Source: UBA8958 sp964571695
GTDB taxonomy: Bacteria; Desulfobacterota; Syntrophia; Syntrophales; UBA8958
Length of the DNA: 64,000 bases
Direction of reading: 5' to 3'
NCBI GenBank assembly: GCA_964571695.1
Contig: CAZNDG010000002.1
Span: forward strand, 1-64,000
Of the stretch, positions 60,230 through 64,000 are shown piece after piece; the stretch's first letter is position 1; every line of letters starts with the position of its first letter. The position numbers were made by a program, and so were the translations under genes. The notes below the pieces were generated by a model. It worked only from the letters and a program-made list of their open reading frames with translations, was not told the origin of the DNA and made no database searches.

Positions 60230-60856
60230 TTGGATTTTTATCGACAGGCCCGAAGTTTACTCGATGAAGAGAAATATGCCCGATCCTTGCATCTGGCGCA
60301 GGAACGGTTGCGGGGCGCTCCGGAGGACGTGCCGGCGACGCTGGTCCTGTGCCGATCCTGGTTGGGGTTGGGTCAACTGGACGAGGCGGCGGCGGCCTTC
60401 GCGGCGATCGAACCTATGAACGAGGAAATCGCCCGACTTTTGAAGCTGCTCGGTGACGCCTTCCGGGGACGGGGCGACCACGGGCGGGCGGTGAAGTGCT
60501 ATCAGCGGAGCATGGCCCTCCTTCCCGGCGTCGAGGAGCTGCGGGAGGTGCAGAGCTCCCTGGCGGAGCTCATGGAGGATGATGAGGAGCCGACGGCCGG
60601 ACCCGCCGGCGGGGAAGGATTCCAGACCCTCACCATGGCGGAACTCCACATCCGTCAGGGTCACTACGAAGGGGCCCGGGAGATCCTCACGGCGGTCCTG
60701 CTCCGGGAGCCGGAGCACCGGGACGCCCGGCGGCGCCTTGCCGAGGTCCTGGAACTGATAAACAAAAAAAACCGTGATCTTCCTATTGACAAAAAAACCA
60801 CGGTTGTGCATGAACTGTCGCGGTGGTTGATCAAACTCGGCGGGAAGGGACAATGA
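60230..60856 (+). CDS. Tetratricopeptide-repeat protein
   Basis: 208 residues from a TTG with GGAGGAG upstream. TPR-like helix pairs: DFYRQARSLLDEEKYARSLHLAQERLRGAPED, ARLLKLLGDAFRGRGDHGRAVKCYQRSMALLPG, and after an acidic/glycine linker, LTMAELHIRQGHYEGAREILTAVLLREPEHRDARRRLAEVLE. No signal peptide, so cytoplasmic. Such proteins scaffold complexes; no specific partner is evident. The stop overlaps the peptidase ATG. Confidence 0.85.
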   Translation: MDFYRQARSLLDEEKYARSLHLAQERLRGAPEDVPATLVLCRSWLGLGQLDEAAAAFAAIEPMNEEIARLLKLLGDAFRGRGDHGRAVKCYQRSMALLPGVEELREVQSSLAELMEDDEEPTAGPAGGEGFQTLTMAELHIRQGHYEGAREILTAVLLREPEHRDARRRLAEVLELINKKNRDLPIDKKTTVVHELSRWLIKLGGKGQ

Positions 60857-61947
60857 CAAACGACACGGCGGCGATAGACGGAAAGAGGATCGAACGGATC
60901 TATGAAAGGATCGATCCGAAGGAATTCGACGCGCTCCTCTTTTTTGACATGAAGAATATCCGTTATTTGACTGGTTTTACCGGCAGCGACGGGGTCTTGA
61001 TCCTCCAACCCGACCGGGGGATGCTGCTGGTGGACGGGCGCTATGTCACCCAGGCCGCGGAGCAATCCTCCCATTGCGACGTTGTCCGGTACCACGACAA
61101 GGTCAGCGGCATCGTGGCGGCGCTGGCGGAACGGGAGGCGGGGCGCGTAGGCTTCGAGGCTTCCGCCCTGACCGTGGAACTTTACGAAAAACTCCGGGAA
61201 CGGATCCGGACGGTGCGGCTGGCGCCTCTCGACGGGGAAATTTCCTGCCTGCGGAGCCGCAAGGATGCCGGAGAGACATCCCTTCTCCGCCGGGCCGTCG
61301 ACATCGCCACGGAGGCCCTCACGGCCATCCTGCCGCTCCTGCGTCCGGGACGGACGGAAAGAGAAATGGCCCTGGAGTTGGATTACCGAATGCGGGCGCT
61401 GGGTTCCGAGGAGAATTCCTTTCCCACCATCGTCGCCTCCGGGCCGAACGCCGCCCTGCCCCACGCCCGGCCGGGGGACAGGAAACTGACCGCCGGTGAC
61501 CCCGTCATCATGGATTTCGGCGCCGTTTACCGCGGTTATCACTCCGACGAGACATGCACCTTTGTGGTGGGCCGACCCGAAGAAGAGTTCCAAAAGGTTT
61601 ACGGTATCGTGAAGGAGGCCCATGACCGGGCGATCGCCGCCATCAGGGCGGGGGTTTCGGGCCGGGAGATCGACGGTATCGCCCGGCGGCATATCGAGGA
61701 GCAGGGATACGGGTCGCACTTTTCCCATGGGACGGGTCACGGCGTCGGTTTGGATGTCCATGAGGACCCGCGGCTGTCGCCGCTTTCCGATCAGGTCCTT
61801 GCCGCGGGCATGGTGGTGACGGTGGAGCCGGGGATTTACCTGCCGGGCCGGTGGGGAGTCCGGATCGAAGACATGGTGCTGGTGGGCGAGGACGGCTGCG
61901 AGGTGTTGACCAGAATGCCGAAAGAGCTGAAAATCATGGACTTATAA
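60853..61947 (+). CDS. M24-family aminopeptidase (Xaa-Pro peptidase-like)
   Basis: 364 residues from the ATG at 60853. N-terminal creatinase-like domain (FDALLFFDMKNIRYLTGFTGSDG) and C-terminal pita-bread domain with the dinuclear metal ligands: the two aspartates in IMDFGAVYRGYHSDETCTF, His in SHGTGHGVGLDVHE, Glu in TVEPGIYLPG and Glu in VRIEDMVLV. Cleaves N-terminal residues before proline in the family. Coupled to the TPR gene, followed by gcvH-like and lplA-like genes. Confidence 0.93.
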   Translation: MTNDTAAIDGKRIERIYERIDPKEFDALLFFDMKNIRYLTGFTGSDGVLILQPDRGMLLVDGRYVTQAAEQSSHCDVVRYHDKVSGIVAALAEREAGRVGFEASALTVELYEKLRERIRTVRLAPLDGEISCLRSRKDAGETSLLRRAVDIATEALTAILPLLRPGRTEREMALELDYRMRALGSEENSFPTIVASGPNAALPHARPGDRKLTAGDPVIMDFGAVYRGYHSDETCTFVVGRPEEEFQKVYGIVKEAHDRAIAAIRAGVSGREIDGIARRHIEEQGYGSHFSHGTGHGVGLDVHEDPRLSPLSDQVLAAGMVVTVEPGIYLPGRWGVRIEDMVLVGEDGCEVLTRMPKELKIMDL

Positions 61948-61974
61948 TAATCTATTGCGAAGGATACACTGACT

Positions 61975-62373
61975 ATGAAGGTATTCCCAGACGATTTGCT
62001 TTACAGTCGCGAGCATGTATGGGTCCGGGTCGAAGGAGACCTGGCCACCATCGGTATTACCGATTACGCCCAGGAGAAGCTTGGGGAGGTGCTGGCGGTG
62101 GATTTTCCCGAGGTGGATACGGAGGTGGAACGGGATGAACCCTTCGGCGCGGTCGAATCCTCCAAGGGCGCCGTCGAACTGATTTCCCCCCTGTCCGGGA
62201 ATGTGCTGAACGTCAACGAGGATCTCATCGACGATATCGGCATCGTGAACAGCGACCCTCATGATACCGGCTGGATGATCGTCGTGGAGATGCATGACCT
62301 CGATGAACTGGACGATCTTCTCGACGCCCGGGGGTATCACGACTTCATTCTCCAGGAAACGGAAGGGGACTGA
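61975..62373 (+). CDS. Second GcvH-like lipoyl carrier protein
   Basis: 132 residues; SREHVWVRVEGDLATIGITDYAQEKLGEVLAVDFP and lipoyl-lysine K64 in VESSKGAVELISPLSGNV. It is clearly GcvH but diverged from the operon copy at 12239-12637. 27 bp after the peptidase gene and 5 bp before an lplA-type ligase gene, suggesting a dedicated lipoylation pair. Many bacteria use extra GcvH proteins as lipoyl relay or carriers for other processes; which one applies is unknown. Confidence 0.93.
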   Translation: MKVFPDDLLYSREHVWVRVEGDLATIGITDYAQEKLGEVLAVDFPEVDTEVERDEPFGAVESSKGAVELISPLSGNVLNVNEDLIDDIGIVNSDPHDTGWMIVVEMHDLDELDDLLDARGYHDFILQETEGD

Positions 62374-62378
62374 TCCGG

Positions 62379-63305
62379 GTGAAGAATTGGCGGCTCCTCC
62401 CGTTTGGCCGGTACCCCGCCGGGGAAAACATGGCCATCGACGAGGCCGTCTTCCGGGAAGTGGGGCGCAACGGGGGGCCGCCGACGCTCCGCTTCTACGG
62501 GTGGTCCGCCCCGGCCGTTTCCATCGGATACTTTCAATCCGCCGCGGCGGAGATAGATCTGGAGGCCTGCCGGAAGGCGGGCGTGGCGTTGGTCCGCCGC
62601 CCCACGGGAGGCAAGGCGGTTTACCATGACGGCGATCTGACCTACGCCGTAATCGCCCCGGAAACAAATCCCCTTTTCCCTCCCACGATTACCGGGACCT
62701 ATGAGGCGATCGGCCGCTGTCTGGTCCGGGGTCTGGACCGGCTTGGTCTTGAGGCCGTGCTGGCGGCCGGGGACGGGGCGTCCCCCCGTGGCGTGCCGGG
62801 GGCCGGGACTTTCGATCATGGGCATGAATCACCTGCGCGCAATATGCCGCCCGGGGGTGATGGTGAGCGGAGAGATACGACCCCGGCGGCCTGTTTTGCC
62901 GTTCCCTCCCGTCATGAGCTCCTCGTCACCGGCCGGAAGATCTGCGGCAGCGCCCAGGTGCGTTCCCGGCGGGCTTTTTTGCAGCAGGGATCGTTGCTCA
63001 TGGATTTTGATCCCGACAAAACCGCCGCGGTCCTCACGGGCCGGGGGGGGACCTGGGAGGGGCAGGCCCGGATCCTCCGGGGCAGGGCGACGGCCGTTTA
63101 TGAACACCTGCCCCGCGCCGTGACGGCGGAGATGGTTATCGCCACCCTGCGGGAGGCGTTTCAGGAGCTCTGGAAGGTTTCGTTCGTCCCGGAGGCGTTG
63201 ACGCCGGCGGAGGAGATGCTGTCCGGGCGTCTGCTGGCGACCAAATACGGTCAGGAAAGCTGGAATCTAAAAGGCCGGGCGGAAACGATCATTGCGGATC
63301 GTTGA
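62379..63305 (+). CDS. Lipoate-protein ligase A / octanoyltransferase family protein
   Basis: 308 residues from a GTG. BPL/LPL catalytic fold: MAIDEAVF, LRFYGWSAPAVSIGYFQ, VRRPTGGKAVYHDGDLTYAV (RRxxGG motif) and VTGRKICGSAQVRSRRAFLQQGSLLMD with the conserved Lys. A poorly conserved polar insert of about 40 residues (near 130-172) precedes the GRKI motif. It attaches lipoate or octanoate to carriers, most likely the GcvH encoded 5 bp upstream. LplA, LipM and LipL cannot be told apart without alignment. Confidence 0.9.
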   Translation: MKNWRLLPFGRYPAGENMAIDEAVFREVGRNGGPPTLRFYGWSAPAVSIGYFQSAAAEIDLEACRKAGVALVRRPTGGKAVYHDGDLTYAVIAPETNPLFPPTITGTYEAIGRCLVRGLDRLGLEAVLAAGDGASPRGVPGAGTFDHGHESPARNMPPGGDGERRDTTPAACFAVPSRHELLVTGRKICGSAQVRSRRAFLQQGSLLMDFDPDKTAAVLTGRGGTWEGQARILRGRATAVYEHLPRAVTAEMVIATLREAFQELWKVSFVPEALTPAEEMLSGRLLATKYGQESWNLKGRAETIIADR

Positions 63306-63678
63306 CGGTTTGACGGATGACGGTCCCCTGGCGGGTCGGAAAACGCACTTTTCGTTTTGTGATCATCAATCAGCTCCCAAGAACCGCATGCCCATGCCAG
63401 GCACGACGAAAAGTATAACGATCCGGCTGATTGAGGATGTTTTTATATAAGCTGAGAGAGCTTTGCATAACTGCGGAAAAATGGTTCGCAAGCGGCGAAT
63501 CAAATGTTTTTCGCCGTTGCGTGATTGAACTTAACGCTCGGTAATGAATAAGGTTTATACGTTACCCATTCAGAGGCGAAAAAGATTTCTGAGCCGCGGC
63601 GAAGCCATTTTTCAAAGGTCTCGCTGATTTGAGGCCTGCATGCGGGCGAATGACGGCAATCTGGAGGAGGAGAGAGAA
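63306..63678. other. 373-bp gap between lplA-like gene and hisC
   Basis: The first 150 bases show no gene, only a weak AAAACG/CGTTTT inverted pair near 63341. The middle is MITE copy C. The last 50 bases lead into the GGAGGAGG site of hisC. Confidence 0.7.
63456..63622 (+). mobile_element. MITE-like 167-bp element, copy C (upstream of hisC)
   Basis: Starts GAGAGCTTTGCATAACTG and ends CATTTTTCAAAGGTCTC. The left end and the inverse of the right end agree at GAGA-CTTTG and again at AAAAATGG...TTCGC. GCTGA lies on both sides (63451-63455 and 63623-63627), a 5-bp target duplication. Almost identical to copy A. Repeated GCGAA/TTCGC motifs inside give several small stems. No open frame of note. 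Confidence 0.85.
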
Positions 63679-64000
63679 GAGTGGACCTCGAAAGTCTGAT
63701 CAGGAAGGAGATCCGGGGGCAGCGGGCCTATGCCGTGGAGGAGACGTTTTGTCCCATCAAGCTCGACGCCAATGAAAATCCCTATAACCTGCCGGCGGAC
63801 CTCCGGCGGCAATTTTGTGAGCGGTTGGCAAACGTGGAATTCAACCGTTATCCCGAAGCGGGCTCCCCCTCGCTGCGCAGGCGCCTGGCGGAGCAGCTTG
63901 GCGTCGCGGCGGAGGAGATAATGGTGGGCAACGGTTCGGACGAACTTATCCAGATCCTCTGTACCGCCGTGGCCGGTCCGGCCGCCACGGTCCTCCTCCC
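63679..64000 (+). CDS. hisC: Histidinol-phosphate aminotransferase, N-terminal part (cut by window edge)
   Basis: 107 codons visible from a GTG with GGAGGAGG 8 bases ahead. RAYAVEETFCPIKLDANENPYNLP, FNRYPEAGSPSLRRRLAEQLGV and MVGNGSDELIQILCTAV are the HisC N-terminal hallmarks. PLP enzyme converting imidazole-acetol phosphate to histidinol phosphate. The catalytic lysine lies beyond the window. Confidence 0.95.

Overview
This window reads as a chromosomal scaffold from an anaerobic Deltaproteobacterium in the modern sense (Desulfobacterota). Syntrophia/Syntrophales relatives are my best guess. The guess rests on a split-subunit glycine cleavage system, a DUF39 homocysteine-forming protein, a long KamA-like radical-SAM enzyme, an anaerobic HemN-type radical-SAM protein, SelA, and the gene order rimP-nusA-infB-DUF503-rbfA-nrnA-truB-rpsO-pnp-M16-dut. 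Two runs of exactly 100 N (2407-2506 and 4855-4954) suggest a scaffolded draft or metagenome-derived assembly. Both runs interrupt genes.

Layout. Positions 1-4107 (minus strand) hold a type I restriction block: hsdR, then hsdM, then a yhcG/DUF1016-type nuclease gene cut by the window edge. No hsdS is visible. Positions 4222-13781 (minus) are a glycine-cleavage/lipoate region: gcvT, gcvH, gcvPA, a small cupin, gcvPB, a KamA-family radical-SAM gene, a PspC-like gene, lipA and lpd. A tRNA-Gln(CUG) with a clear promoter and terminator, a DUF47 (PhoU-like) gene and glnS follow. Next come def, a HemN-like gene, selA, an rluD-type gene and pgeF. Positions 22329-28961 carry rho, rpmE, prfA, prmC, murA and hisD, followed by tRNA-Gly(CCC).

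Positions 29174-33787 contain two unusual membrane proteins convergent with a first minor-pilin cassette (fimT-pilV-pilW-pilX). Positions 33987-45305 are the conserved translation/RNA operon from rimP to dut. A DUF39 gene follows, then an FtsB-like gene and pilMNOPQ (47164-51911), an outer-membrane barrel gene, and two more tandem fimT-pilV-pilW-pilX cassettes (52941-59443). The window closes with a TPR protein, an Xaa-Pro peptidase, a second gcvH with an lplA-type ligase gene, and the start of hisC.

The most novel signal is a family of three 167-169 bp intergenic elements (31906-32074, 45338-45504, 63456-63622). They have imperfect terminal inverted repeats, and each is flanked by its own perfect 5-bp direct repeat (ACTAT, TATGG, GCTGA). 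These are hallmarks of a non-autonomous transposable element (MITE). A second, unrelated 108-bp hairpin element (24245-24352) sits between TGTTTAT direct repeats. The pilus material is also notable: three paralogous four-gene minor-pilin cassettes lacking PilY1, a PilW with a repeat linker and extra C-terminal domain, and a pilin-like protein with a degenerate processing site fused to a probable concanavalin-like domain.
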